A DNA stretch of 64,000 nucleotides from Gemmatimonadales bacterium (GTDB lineage Bacteria; Gemmatimonadota; Glassbacteria; GWA2-58-10), in contig JAJRTS010000080.1 of the NCBI GenBank assembly GCA_024278175.1, positions 1-64,000 on the forward strand, read 5' to 3'. How positions within the stretch are numbered: position 1 is the stretch's first letter; every line of letters starts with the position of its first letter. The notes beneath the pieces are model-generated. The model ran no database searches. It was not told the origin of the DNA and saw nothing but the letters and a program-made list of their open reading frames with translations. The position numbers were made by a program, and so were the translations under genes. Below are positions 43,599 to 52,255 of the stretch, piece by piece.

Positions 43599-44279
43599 TC
43601 AGAACTGGATCAGGCTGTCGGCGATACTGTCCACGTTACCGTAGCAGATCAGCTTGTCGCCGGCTTGAATTGTGCTGCCCGGGCTTGGCAGCGGGTCGAG
43701 TGCACCGTCGCGCTCGATCGAAAGCACCAGGATGTCACGCTTGCGGAAGTCCGTGTCGCGAAGAGCTTTGCCCACGTTGTGATCGTTTTCCTGCACGCGA
43801 ATTTCCACCACCGAGTAGTTGTCGTGGAAGTTCAGCAGTTCCTCGGCCGTGCTTTTGTGGAACATCGGGCGTTTCTCGATATAGCCGGTGAGCCACTCGT
43901 TAATCCTGCGCCACATTTTTTTGCGTCCGCTGATCCAGAAAATAGCGGCCACTATCGCCACCAGAGCCGCGGCCCGGACCAGGTTGAATTCCACGTTTTC
44001 GCGGCGGAAAACGGTAATTATCGAGGCCACGCCGCCAGCTAACCCCAGGTTGCCGGTCACCATCAGCACCATCACGATCCGCCTTCGCAGCTCGTGGCCC
44101 ACCACGGATTCGCTGGCCCGGGTGGTGAACCCGGTACCGGTCAGCGCACTGAGGGCCTGGAAGCTCGCGGTGGGACGGTCGAGCCCGGTGTTCATCAGCA
44201 GGATCGTGCCCACGCGGCTGACGAACAGGTAGATAGTGACCAGGGCCACTATCGGTAAGAATTCCCAGAGGATTGACAA
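43599..44279 (-). CDS. Membrane protein with TrkH-like pore segment and TrkA-C domain
   Basis: The 226-residue protein has an N-terminal membrane part with the pore-like ALSALTGTGFTTRASE segment, resembling one pore repeat of TrkH/KtrB. Two further membrane helices follow, then a C-terminal TrkA-C domain from about residue 145 (VVEIRVQENDHNVGKALRDTDFRKRDILVLSIERDG). TrkH proteins carry four pore repeats, so this half-like architecture would need to assemble as an oligomer. It is the first gene in a minus-strand group with the hydrolase fusion and the K+ channel. Confidence 0.72.
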   Translation of the reverse strand: MSILWEFLPIVALVTIYLFVSRVGTILLMNTGLDRPTASFQALSALTGTGFTTRASESVVGHELRRRIVMVLMVTGNLGLAGGVASIITVFRRENVEFNLVRAAALVAIVAAIFWISGRKKMWRRINEWLTGYIEKRPMFHKSTAEELLNFHDNYSVVEIRVQENDHNVGKALRDTDFRKRDILVLSIERDGALDPLPSPGSTIQAGDKLICYGNVDSIADSLIQF

Positions 44280-44423
44280 AACGGACCTCCGCCCCCGGCG
44301 GCCGGTTAGATTTTATTGTACCGGTGTTTTTTCGCGAAATATCGAGTTGACTTGTCCCGGAGCCAAGTTCGTTCTAATATATAGCAACTGATAGCCGGCT
44401 AACAACTCTTTGGAGGATCGTGC

Positions 44424-45434
44424 ATGTTTCGTTCATGGATTGCTCTGGCGTTGACAACGCTTGTGAGTGTGTCGGTTGCCTGTTCCGGTGAACCCGGGCA
44501 GGCGGAGCGGCAGCAGCAGGAACTCAACTGGCCGGATGCGGCCCGTGACGTCGAGATTGTTTCCAGTGTAGACGGGGCGGTGCAGATGGCGAAATTCCAC
44601 GTGCCGGAGCAGGTGGAAGTCGGCCCGGTGCCGCTACTGGTGTTGCTACACACCTGGAGCGGAAACTGGACCCAGGAAATGGGGATCGGGTGGCTGGAGC
44701 AGGCCCGGCGGCGCGGCTGGGCGTTTATCCATCCGGATTTCCGCGGCCCCAACGGCAGGGTTGAATCGACAGGCAGCGAGATCGCCACGGCGGATATCAT
44801 GGACGCGCTGGCCTATGCGTGCGCGCACGCCAATATCGACAGCAGCCGGATCTATCTGGCCGGAACCAGCGGCGGTGGGCACATGTCGCTGCTGACCGCC
44901 GGACGTCATCCGGAGGTCTGGGCTGGAGTGAGCGTCTGGGTGCCGATATTCGACCTGGCGCGCTGGCACGGCGAGTGCGTGGAGCGGGAGCTGGGCTACG
45001 CGGGCCAGATGGAGGCGGCCTGCGGCGGTGTGCCCGGCGCCAGCGACGAAGTCGACCGCGAGTACCTGGCGCGCTCCCCGAAATCGGTCCTGGATGGCGC
45101 GGGCGGCGTGAATCTAGAGATTAATGCCGGGATCCACGACGGGCACACGGGAGCGGTGCCGGTGGGGCATACGTTGCGCGCGTTCAACATGCTGGCCGCG
45201 GCCAACGCCTTACCCGGTAAAATGCTGGCGGAGGAAACGATAAAAAAATTCGAGAGCGGGGAAGCGGTTCCGGCCGGGCTGGCCGCGGAGCGCACCGACG
45301 ACCCGTCTTACGGAGAGAAAGCGGTGCTGTTCCGCCGCGAGGCGGGCCCGGTGCGGGTGACGATTTTCGAGGGCGGACACGAGGGGATTCCGGCCGCGGG
45401 CTGCCAATGGCTCTCCCGCCAGCGCCGCGACTGA
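44424..45434 (+). CDS. Secreted esterase/peptidase-like alpha/beta hydrolase
   Basis: The 336-residue protein has a signal peptide whose end (SVSVAC) could be a lipobox. LLVLLHTWSGNW is the oxyanion strand, FIHPDFRGPNG the second, and YLAGTSGGGHMSLLTA the nucleophile elbow (GTSGGG). GGHEGIPA holds the His. This is the prolyl-oligopeptidase/feruloyl-esterase-type fold. It is followed by an SMP-30 gene 86 bases downstream on the same strand, so a shared carbohydrate role is likely. Confidence 0.82.
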   Translation: MFRSWIALALTTLVSVSVACSGEPGQAERQQQELNWPDAARDVEIVSSVDGAVQMAKFHVPEQVEVGPVPLLVLLHTWSGNWTQEMGIGWLEQARRRGWAFIHPDFRGPNGRVESTGSEIATADIMDALAYACAHANIDSSRIYLAGTSGGGHMSLLTAGRHPEVWAGVSVWVPIFDLARWHGECVERELGYAGQMEAACGGVPGASDEVDREYLARSPKSVLDGAGGVNLEINAGIHDGHTGAVPVGHTLRAFNMLAAANALPGKMLAEETIKKFESGEAVPAGLAAERTDDPSYGEKAVLFRREAGPVRVTIFEGGHEGIPAAGCQWLSRQRRD

Positions 45435-45520
45435 ATTTTTACTGGTCGATCAACAACCTTTTGAACTGATTGCTTTACTGTTAAGCTGTTGCGGGATTTC
45501 TCCAAACAGGAGGTAGTGGA

Positions 45521-46447
45521 ATGAGAACGCTGGCCGTGCTGTTGATTTCCCTGACAATTCCGTTGACGGTATTTTCGGCGGTGATCAAGCCTGAGAACCC
45601 TTCGTTTAACGAAGTGGCCGATCCGGGTGCCGGGCTGGATACGGTGGCTGTCGGCCTGGAGTTTACCGAGGGGCCGGTCTGGATAGCGGGCAGTGGGGAG
45701 GATGAGCCGGGCTACCTTCTGTTCAGCGACATTCCGGCGGATATCATCTACCGCTGGTCGGCGGCCGGAGGGCTGAGCGTGTGGCGTTCGCCCAGCGGAA
45801 AGAGCAACGGTCTTCTGCTGGACGCGCAGGGTCGTCTGCTGGCCTGCGAGCACGGCAACCGCAGAGTGAGCCTGGTCCTTTCCCCCGACAGCGCGGTTAC
45901 GCTGTGCGGGAGCTACAACGGCGGTAAGCTTAACAGCCCCAACGATGTCGCCCTGGGGGCCGACGGTTCGTTGTGGTTCACCGATCCGCCCTATGGATTG
46001 GAAGGCCGGGAGCAGGAGCAGCCAGCTCAGTATGTGTTCAGGATGCCGGCCGGGGGTGGAGAGCCGGTGGTTGTGGCCTCGAACTTTGAGCGTCCCAACG
46101 GAATCGTGTTCTCGCCGGACAAGCAGACACTCTATATTTCAGACAGCGCCAGGAGGATAGTACGCGGTTTCGATGTGCTGGCGGACAGTTTGAAAGAGCG
46201 GAAGCCGCTGGCGGAAATTTCGCCGGGTGGCCCGGACGGGATGTGCGTGGACGAGGCGGGACGGGTGTACGTGACCGCGGGTGACGGGGTCCAGGTGTTC
46301 GCCCCCGGCGGCAAGTTGCTGGGACGGATTCTGACGCCCAATCAGCCGACCAACTGTTGTTTCGGAGGGCCGGAGGGCAAGACGCTTTTTATCACGGCGC
46401 GTCCGGATGTATACGCAGTCAAACTGAAAGTTCGCGGGTTGCCCTGA
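45521..46447 (+). CDS. SMP-30/gluconolactonase-family protein
   Basis: The 308-residue protein has a signal peptide (residues 1-20, IPLTVFSA) and a six-bladed propeller of the SMP-30 type: FTEGPVWI, LLACEHGNRRVSLV, NSPNDVALGADGSLWFTDPPYG and PDGMCVDEAGRVYVTAGDGV. The Glu, Asn and Asp positions match calcium-dependent lactonases. The start has AGGAGG seven bases upstream. Lactonase activity on sugar lactones outside the cytoplasm is expected. Confidence 0.9.
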   Translation: MRTLAVLLISLTIPLTVFSAVIKPENPSFNEVADPGAGLDTVAVGLEFTEGPVWIAGSGEDEPGYLLFSDIPADIIYRWSAAGGLSVWRSPSGKSNGLLLDAQGRLLACEHGNRRVSLVLSPDSAVTLCGSYNGGKLNSPNDVALGADGSLWFTDPPYGLEGREQEQPAQYVFRMPAGGGEPVVVASNFERPNGIVFSPDKQTLYISDSARRIVRGFDVLADSLKERKPLAEISPGGPDGMCVDEAGRVYVTAGDGVQVFAPGGKLLGRILTPNQPTNCCFGGPEGKTLFITARPDVYAVKLKVRGLP

Positions 46448-46520
46448 GGCAAGAGGCGGGCGAGTGTTTGTCCGCCGGGCGGGCCGTGTCGGCAGAGCCT
46501 GCCTCGTATCGACTTATCTA

Positions 46521-46551
46521 TTGCATTTAATGGCGGTTTAGATTATATAAT
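46521..46551 (+). promoter_or_regulatory. Candidate promoter of the GH97 gene
   Basis: A perfect -10 TATAAT (46546-46551) preceded by TTGCAT at 46521-46526 with a long 19-nt spacer. It lies in the 266-base gap between the SMP-30 and GH97 genes, which otherwise shows nothing recognisable. Confidence 0.45.
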
Positions 46552-46713
46552 TCAACCTTGAACGTTTGCAGTCAGCCCAGGTTGTTCCTGGTGAATCAAA
46601 GCGGTTTCCCGGTGGTAATCCACATCCGGGGCCGACACGGTGGCAACATGGCTGAAACCAGCTTTAAAACTATTTTTTTAACTTCCTATCAATCAAGTAC
46701 AGGGGGACACTCC

Positions 46714-48780
46714 ATGTTTAAGCGGTTGTCCGCCACGGCGGCATCAATGTTGGTAGTGGTGTTGGCAATTACATCCTGCGGTGAGTTTCACGACACGGGT
46801 GATGTCAGCGTCAAGAGTCCCGATGGCAAGATCGAGATGGTGTTTTCGCTCAAGGAAATGCAGGAGCCCTATCCCGTGGGCAGCGGGATGTATTATACGG
46901 TTGCATACCAGGGTAAGCAGTTGCTGGTTGAATCTCCCCTGGGACTTCAGTTGGGCAATGCCGGTACTATCTCCGGTAACATGCTGATCATGGCTGTAAG
47001 CGAAAGCGCGGGCGTGGACCAGTTCGACACGCCCCTGGGCAAGCAGTCCGCGGTTAAGGCGGAATACAATGAAACCCGGATCACGTTGCGCCAGAAGGAA
47101 ATACCGGCGATCACTTTCGACATGATCATCCGGGCTTACAACGACGGCGTTGCTTTCCGCTACTATCTGCCGGAGCAGGCGCCGGAAATCAATTTTCCCT
47201 CCGCCGAGCACAGTGGTTTTTTCAAAGATTTTACTCTGATCAACGAGTTGACCGGTTATTATTTCCCCGGCGATGAAGATGCTTTCGCGATGTTTCAGAT
47301 CATGCTTCCACCTCATAATTACGAGGCGCCTTTCGCCAAGATCCGTCTTGGCGAAATCTCCCGTGACAGCACCGTGGCTCTTCCGCTGCTGGTTCAGTAT
47401 GCCGACGGCGTTGCGATGTGTGTTGCCGAGGCTGACCTGGAGAACTATCCCGCATCCTATGTCACCGGTTCACGGGAAATTGACTTTGCCTTGAGCACTT
47501 CACTGGTACCGCTGCCCGGTGAAAAGCAGGTCAAGGGTTCCGGTTCGGTTCCGTTCGAAACTCCCTGGCGCGTGCTGATGATCGGCGAGAGCGCCGGTAA
47601 GCTGATCGAATCCGACCTGATCCAGGCCCTGAACGATCCGAGCAAGATCAGCGATGCCTCCTGGATCAAGCCCGGTAAGGCGTCGTGGGACTGGTGGAGC
47701 GGCAAAGTGGTCAAGATCCGCCGGGGCCGTGCCACCGAGGGCGATTTCGAGACCTCGACCTATGAGCATTATATCGATTTCGCCGCCGAAAACGGCCTGG
47801 AATACACCATTATCGATGACGGTTGGTACGGCGATGGCCGTGATCTTGGAGCGGACGCGACAACCGCGATTGAAACGGTGGATATGCCCTACCTGATCAA
47901 CCACGCCGATTCGCTGGGAGTCAAACTTATCCTGTGGGTCAACTGGGAATGCCTGATGGCCGGCAACGACTCCACGTTCGACAAGATGGAAAAAGTGTTC
48001 GCCACCTATCAGCAGTGGGGTATCGTCGGAGTCAAGGTCGATTTTATGGACCGCGACGACAAGAATATTGTGGACTGGTACCGCAAGACGCTGGAACTGG
48101 CCGCCAGGTACAAGCTGATGGTCGATTTCCACGGCGCTATCCGTCCCGACGGCATTCGTCGCACGTGGCCCAACCTGATCACCCGCGAGGGTGTGCTGGG
48201 TCTGGAGTATGTTAAGTGGAGCGAGCTGGTCACCCCCCGGTACAATGTCACCATACCCTACACCCGGATGCTTGTGGGTCCGATGGATTACACGCCCGGT
48301 GGTTTCAACAATACGATCGAGGGTAAGTTTACTCCGCGTTATATCAACCCGGAGGTTATGGGCACCAGGGCGCACCAGTTGGCGATGTTTATCGTCTACC
48401 AGAGCCCGTTGCAGGTGCTTGCCGACAGCCCGAGCAGTTACGCGGGCGAGGACGGGCTGGACCTGATCCGCGAAGTGCCCACTGTCTGGGATGAAACGCG
48501 TTTCGTGGACGGGACGCCCGGCGACTATATCGTGCTGGCCCGCCGCAAGGGCGATGCGTGGTATCTCGGCGCCATGACCAACTGGGAAGGCCGCGAGGTT
48601 GAAATCCCGCTCGACTTCATGGGTGCGGGCAACTGGAAGGCCCGCGTGTGGGCCGATGGCCAGAAAGCCGATAAGAACGCCGAGGACCTCGATACAATGG
48701 AGCTGGAGCTCGATACCGGCGCTCCGCTGGCGATCAAAATGGCGCCCGGCGGCGGATTCGCAGCTATCCTGACCAAGTGA
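46714..48780 (+). CDS. GH97 alpha-glycosidase (SusB-like), lipoprotein
   Basis: From ATG 46714 (AGGGGGA six bases upstream) the protein has 688 residues and a lipoprotein signal with lipobox LAITSC. An earlier start at 46558 would bury the signal and is rejected. The N-terminal beta-supersandwich (VSVKSPDGKIEMVFSLKE) is followed by the catalytic barrel: WDWWSGKV, YTIIDDGWYGDG, GVKVDFMDRDD and TREGVLGLEY. An Asp in the KVDFMD strand matches, from memory, the nucleophile of retaining GH97 enzymes, suggesting an alpha-galactosidase-like rather than SusB-like inverting mechanism. No susCD genes are nearby. Confidence 0.88.
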   Translation: MFKRLSATAASMLVVVLAITSCGEFHDTGDVSVKSPDGKIEMVFSLKEMQEPYPVGSGMYYTVAYQGKQLLVESPLGLQLGNAGTISGNMLIMAVSESAGVDQFDTPLGKQSAVKAEYNETRITLRQKEIPAITFDMIIRAYNDGVAFRYYLPEQAPEINFPSAEHSGFFKDFTLINELTGYYFPGDEDAFAMFQIMLPPHNYEAPFAKIRLGEISRDSTVALPLLVQYADGVAMCVAEADLENYPASYVTGSREIDFALSTSLVPLPGEKQVKGSGSVPFETPWRVLMIGESAGKLIESDLIQALNDPSKISDASWIKPGKASWDWWSGKVVKIRRGRATEGDFETSTYEHYIDFAAENGLEYTIIDDGWYGDGRDLGADATTAIETVDMPYLINHADSLGVKLILWVNWECLMAGNDSTFDKMEKVFATYQQWGIVGVKVDFMDRDDKNIVDWYRKTLELAARYKLMVDFHGAIRPDGIRRTWPNLITREGVLGLEYVKWSELVTPRYNVTIPYTRMLVGPMDYTPGGFNNTIEGKFTPRYINPEVMGTRAHQLAMFIVYQSPLQVLADSPSSYAGEDGLDLIREVPTVWDETRFVDGTPGDYIVLARRKGDAWYLGAMTNWEGREVEIPLDFMGAGNWKARVWADGQKADKNAEDLDTMELELDTGAPLAIKMAPGGGFAAILTK

Positions 48781-48809
48781 TCTTCAGACCATAGCCTGAA
48801 TCAACACTG

Positions 48810-48846
48810 AAGGGGCCGCACCCATCGAGGATGCGGCCCCTTCTTT
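48810..48846 (+). terminator. Intrinsic terminator of the GH97 gene
   Basis: An 11-bp GC-rich stem (AAGGGGCCGCA / TGCGGCCCCTT) with a short loop and a T-rich tail lies 29 bases after the stop codon. Confidence 0.85.
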
Positions 48847-48900
48847 ATGTACTGCCTGAGGTAGTAATCCCCTGTCCGGAAACCATGACACCGCCAGGAG

Positions 48901-48990
48901 CCGCGGGCCGGCACGGTAGTTGCTTTGCTCCGCCGCCCCCAGAAGTCCCCCCGCCCATGCGGTTTTGGCAACTACCGTGCCGGCCCGCGG
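48901..48990. repeat. Palindromic element 2 with a 44-nt G-rich loop
   Basis: Perfect 23-bp arms (48901-48923 and 48968-48990) enclose a 44-nt loop. Read on the minus strand the loop starts CAAAACCGC and ends GCAAA, with G-runs between, matching the loop ends of the element at 17427. The arms share CCGGCACG and TTGC with that copy but differ elsewhere, with compensating changes on the other arm. The element contains the stop codon of rlmN. Confidence 0.85.
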
Positions 48991-50159
48991 CCTTTGCCAC
49001 CCCGTTGTCGCCCGGCTTCTCTTTTCTCTGTCCTCACCGCTCGCCGTGCATGTGCCCCCGGCGTGCGCACTCCGGCGAGCTGTCCGCACGCTCCGGCGAT
49101 ATCGTTGCCGTGGGGGTCGCGGATTGTCACGGCTGTCTTGCAGAGTTCGAACAGCTTGTCGCGCAATTGGATCAACTCCGGGTGGGTGGGTTTCCTGAAC
49201 GTAAGGCCGTCGACGGGATTATAACCGATCAGGTTGATTTTGCAGGAAAGGCGTTTGCTGATCCTTGCCAGGGCTGTGATATCGGACTCGCTGTCATTGA
49301 TACCAGGCAGGACGAGGTATTCAAGAGTGATCCGCCTGCCGGTGATCCGGTTGCACTCGTGGCAGGCCTTGATAAGTTCGGGAAGGGGTGTTTTTGCGGC
49401 GACCGGCATCAGGTTGCGGCGCAGCTTGTCCTCGGCGGCGTGAAGGCTCAGGGCCAGTTTGACTTGGGGGAACTCTGTGCTGAAGCGGACCATCTGCTCC
49501 GGGAGCCCCACGGTACTGACTGTAATCCGCCGCGCCCCGACCTGCATGAAATCGTTATGGTTCATCACACGGATTGCGGACGCGAGGTTTTCGTAGTTCA
49601 ACATCGGTTCGCCCATGCCCATGAAAACGTAGTTCAGGCTACGGTCGCTGTTGGCGTTGTCGCTGTCGCGGATTTCACCACCCTGGCCGCCGCTGACAGG
49701 ATGGATCGTCTGGACCAGGATTTCTCCGGCGCTCAGGTTCCGTCCAGCGCCCAGCCGGCCGGTGGCGCAGAACGAACAGCCCAGGGCGCAGCCTGTCTGG
49801 GTGGAGAGGCAGACAGTGCGATGGCCACGCTGCATCGGGATCACCACGCTTTCGACCACGGAGCCGTCGTCGGCGCGCCAGAGCTGCTTGATCGTGCGGT
49901 CGCGGCTGACGGATTTTCCGGCGGTCAGCAGGGGATAAAGCTCATAGGCCGAGGCCAGCCGGGAGCGAAGCTCAATCGGCAGATCGGTCATCAGTGCGAA
50001 ATCGAGGGTACCGCGTTGAAAAACCTGACGCAGGATTTGTTTACCCCGAAACGGTTTCACTCCCCAGTGGCCCAACTGCTCGGTAAGATGGGCGGCCGCC
50101 TTGTTTGCGCCGAGATCGAGTAGCGATACTTTACTTTTATTGCTGTCTTGTTTTTTCAT
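48972..50159 (-). CDS. rlmN: 23S rRNA / tRNA adenosine-C2 methyltransferase RlmN
   Basis: RlmN methylates C2 of A2503 in 23S rRNA and A37 in some tRNAs. From ATG 50159 the protein has 395 residues. GCALGCSFCATG holds the CX3CX2C radical SAM cluster (Cys124, 128, 131). GHWGVKPFRGKQILRQVFQRG, VFMGMGEPMLNYENL and LALSLHAAEDKLRRNLMPV are typical. The canonical end (ACGQLAG) is followed by an extra basic tail of about 32 residues that reads into the palindromic element. A start at 50261 would lie in a repeat and is rejected. Confidence 0.95.
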   Translation of the reverse strand: MKKQDSNKSKVSLLDLGANKAAAHLTEQLGHWGVKPFRGKQILRQVFQRGTLDFALMTDLPIELRSRLASAYELYPLLTAGKSVSRDRTIKQLWRADDGSVVESVVIPMQRGHRTVCLSTQTGCALGCSFCATGRLGAGRNLSAGEILVQTIHPVSGGQGGEIRDSDNANSDRSLNYVFMGMGEPMLNYENLASAIRVMNHNDFMQVGARRITVSTVGLPEQMVRFSTEFPQVKLALSLHAAEDKLRRNLMPVAAKTPLPELIKACHECNRITGRRITLEYLVLPGINDSESDITALARISKRLSCKINLIGYNPVDGLTFRKPTHPELIQLRDKLFELCKTAVTIRDPHGNDIAGACGQLAGVRTPGAHARRAVRTEKREAGRQRGGKGRGPAR

Positions 50160-50246
50160 CTTCGTTTCTTTAAGTAGTGAATAATTACTTTGGCCGGGCG
50201 AAGGCGAAATCGATGTTTGATCGGGAGCGTTGTGTCTGCCCCGGAA

Positions 50247-50292
50247 AATCCCCTCTATCAAGAGGGGTGCCCGTATAAGCGGGCGGGGTGTG
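50247..50292. repeat. Double-hairpin repeat, copy 2
   Basis: The same unit as at 39320: CCCCTC-tatcaa-GAGGGG followed by GCCCG-tataag-CGGGC. It lies between rlmN and glyS. Confidence 0.8.
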
Positions 50293-50393
50293 TGTTGTTG
50301 AATGATTCCTTTGCCAGTCGAAGGAGTGCTTCATTGGTCAAGTCAAAAAAAGGCGCACGGACAGTGCGCCCCGATGCCTGCTGTATTCAATGG

Positions 50394-51710
50394 TCAGTCG
50401 TCGTCCTCGATAAAACGCGTCACCCAGCCCACTACCTCGTCAACTTTCACCCTGTGCTGAGCCATCGAGTCGCGCTCGCGGATTGTCACTGTCCCGTCCT
50501 CTACAGTCTGGCCATCGGCGGTGATCCCCAGCGGGGTGCCGGCCTCGTCCTGGCGGCGGTAACGGCGGCCGATCGAGCCGCCCTCGTCGTAGAACGACTT
50601 ATGCACGGGCTTCAGCCGCTCATACACATCCTTGGCCGCGGCAACCATCCCCTCTTTTTTCACCAGCGGGAACACGCCGGCCTTGATCGGGGCCAGCCGC
50701 GGAGCCAGTCCCAGCACCACGCGGTCCTCTTCCTCGCGGTAGGCGTCCACCAGGCAAGTCAGCAGCGTGCGGTCGCAACCGGCCGAGGTCTCGATCACGA
50801 ACGGGACGTAGCGCTCGCTATTTTTCTCGTCGAAATAAGTCAGCGCGTTTTTCTTGCCGCAATACTCGTTATGACGCCGAAGGTCGAAATCCGTGCGGTT
50901 GTGCACACCCTCCAGCTCCTGCCAGCCGAACGGGAATTCGTACTCGATATCGTAGGCCGCCCGCGCGTAGTGGGCCAACTCATCGGGGCCGTGCTCGTGC
51001 CAGCGAAGTTTATCCGGACTCAGGCCGAGAGCATTGTAATAGGCCATCCGGTCCTCGCGCCAGCTTTCGAACCACTGCTCGTCCGTGCCCGGCTTGACAA
51101 AAAACTGCATCTCCATCTGCTCGAACTCGCGGGTGCGGAACACGAAGTTGCCCGGGGTGATCTCGTTGCGGAACGCCTTGCCGATCTGTGCGATCCCGAA
51201 CGGCACCTTGCGCCGCATGGCGGTCTGCACGTTGGTGAAGTTGACAAATATCCCCTGGGCGGTTTCCGGGCGCAGGAACACCTCGCTGCCATCGTCCTCC
51301 ACCGGACCCATCTGCGTTTTGAACATCAGGTTGAACTTGCGCGCCTCGGTCAGCGTGTCCTTGCCGCAGTTGGGGCAGGCGCTGGTGTCTATCTGATCGG
51401 CGCGGAAGCGCTGCTTGCAGTTCTTGCAGTCCACCAGCGGGTCGGTGAATCCCTCCACGTGGCCGCTGGCCTCCCAGACCCTGGGGTGCATCAGGATACT
51501 GGCGTCCAGCCCGTCCACGTCGTCGCGGCGGCGGGTCATCCACCACCACCAGAAATCTTTCACGTTACGCTTGAGCTCCGAGCCCAGCGGCCCATAGTCG
51601 TAACAGGAATTGAGTCCGCCGTAGATTTCACTGCTCTGGAATATGTATCCCCGCCGTTTGCACAGGCTTACCAGTTTGTCCATTGTTGTTTCGCTCTTCT
51701 TGGCCGCCAT
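50394..51710 (-). CDS. glyS: Glycyl-tRNA synthetase (dimeric class II type)
   Basis: The 438-residue enzyme charges tRNA-Gly. [26 protein letters not shown] is motif 1 context (cited in part), [10 protein letters not shown] and ACPNCGKD are the zinc-binding Cys pairs, and [21 protein letters not shown] is motif 2. [22 protein letters not shown] is the C-terminal anticodon-binding domain. It is the eukaryote/archaeal-like alpha2 GlyRS rather than the GlyQ/GlyS tetramer. The start has AAGGAG nine bases upstream. Confidence 0.93.
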   Translation of the reverse strand: MAAKKSETTMDKLVSLCKRRGYIFQSSEIYGGLNSCYDYGPLGSELKRNVKDFWWWWMTRRRDDVDGLDASILMHPRVWEASGHVEGFTDPLVDCKNCKQRFRADQIDTSACPNCGKDTLTEARKFNLMFKTQMGPVEDDGSEVFLRPETAQGIFVNFTNVQTAMRRKVPFGIAQIGKAFRNEITPGNFVFRTREFEQMEMQFFVKPGTDEQWFESWREDRMAYYNALGLSPDKLRWHEHGPDELAHYARAAYDIEYEFPFGWQELEGVHNRTDFDLRRHNEYCGKKNALTYFDEKNSERYVPFVIETSAGCDRTLLTCLVDAYREEEDRVVLGLAPRLAPIKAGVFPLVKKEGMVAAAKDVYERLKPVHKSFYDEGGSIGRRYRRQDEAGTPLGITADGQTVEDGTVTIRERDSMAQHRVKVDEVVGWVTRFIEDDD

Positions 51711-51772
51711 CGGGTCGCGCTCCTTGCTACCTTGACTTTATTCGATTGATTTCGAGTCTCGCAAAGAGCACA

Positions 51773-51801
51773 AATCTAACCGAGGACATGCGATAAGTCA
51801 A
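51773..51801 (-). promoter_or_regulatory. Sigma-70-type promoter of glyS
   Basis: On the minus strand: TTGACT, a 17-nt spacer and TAGATT, with a leader of about 55 nt to the glyS start. No T-box-like structure is evident. Confidence 0.55.
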
Positions 51802-51895
51802 CGGGAATTAAGGGGTTGCACGATTCGTGCGCGCACTGTCAAATCCGGCGCCGCCTGCTAATAAAAAACTCACGGGCGGAAGTGTGGGTTAGACT

Positions 51896-51924
51896 TTGAC
51901 ATACATGCTCAATCATGCTATTTT
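51896..51924 (+). promoter_or_regulatory. Sigma-70-type promoter upstream of the MFS-HEAT gene
   Basis: TTGACA, a 17-nt spacer and TATTTT. The MITE copy lies between it and the MFS start, giving an unusually long leader of about 320 nt; the insertion may have separated promoter from gene. The palindrome GCACGA-T-TCGTGC at 51818-51830 is nearby. The remainder of the 542-base gap is unremarkable. Confidence 0.5.
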
Positions 51925-52026
51925 TGCGATGCTTTTCCACCCACACATCACCGGCGTTACCCTGGGAGTCGGGAGAGACGGGTTTGGGGGCTGGTGGAAC
52001 CATTGTCGTAACAGTTTACCCTATTA

Positions 52027-52232
52027 AAGCGTGTTGAAAAATAACGAAAGTATGGGCGTTCGGTTGTCAAGGGCCGTTCCTCATAATGCCCGCCGAAATA
52101 TGGCGAAAGCAATGTAACTGCTTGGAATAACATAAATAGCAGAATCAATGAAAGGAACGGCTTGGCTTGCCCTTGACAACCAACCGAGTAAAATATTTTA
52201 TCTGAGGGCGTTGAGAGTTTTTTTCTGGGCGC
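52027..52232 (+). mobile_element. MITE-like element, copy C
   Basis: About 206 bp flanked by CCCTATTA on both sides (52019-52026 and 52233-52240). The inner arms GGTTGTCAAGGGCCGTTCC (52062-52080) and GGAACGG...CCCTTGACAACC (52154-52181) pair perfectly apart from a 9-nt insertion. Left end GCGTGTTGAAAAATA; right-end hairpin GGGCGTTGAGAG...GGGCGCCCC. It ends about 20 bases before the MFS gene. Confidence 0.82.
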
Positions 52233-52255
52233 CCCTATTATACAACGGAGCAATG

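Noticed and set aside
46558-46713. N-terminal extension of the GH97 protein
   Set aside because: It would bury a clear lipoprotein signal peptide, and the good ribosome-binding site is at 46701-46707.
52148-52255. 36-residue N-terminal extension of the MFS-HEAT protein
   Set aside because: It is encoded by the MITE copy; the ribosome-binding site and membrane topology support the ATG at 52253/52256.
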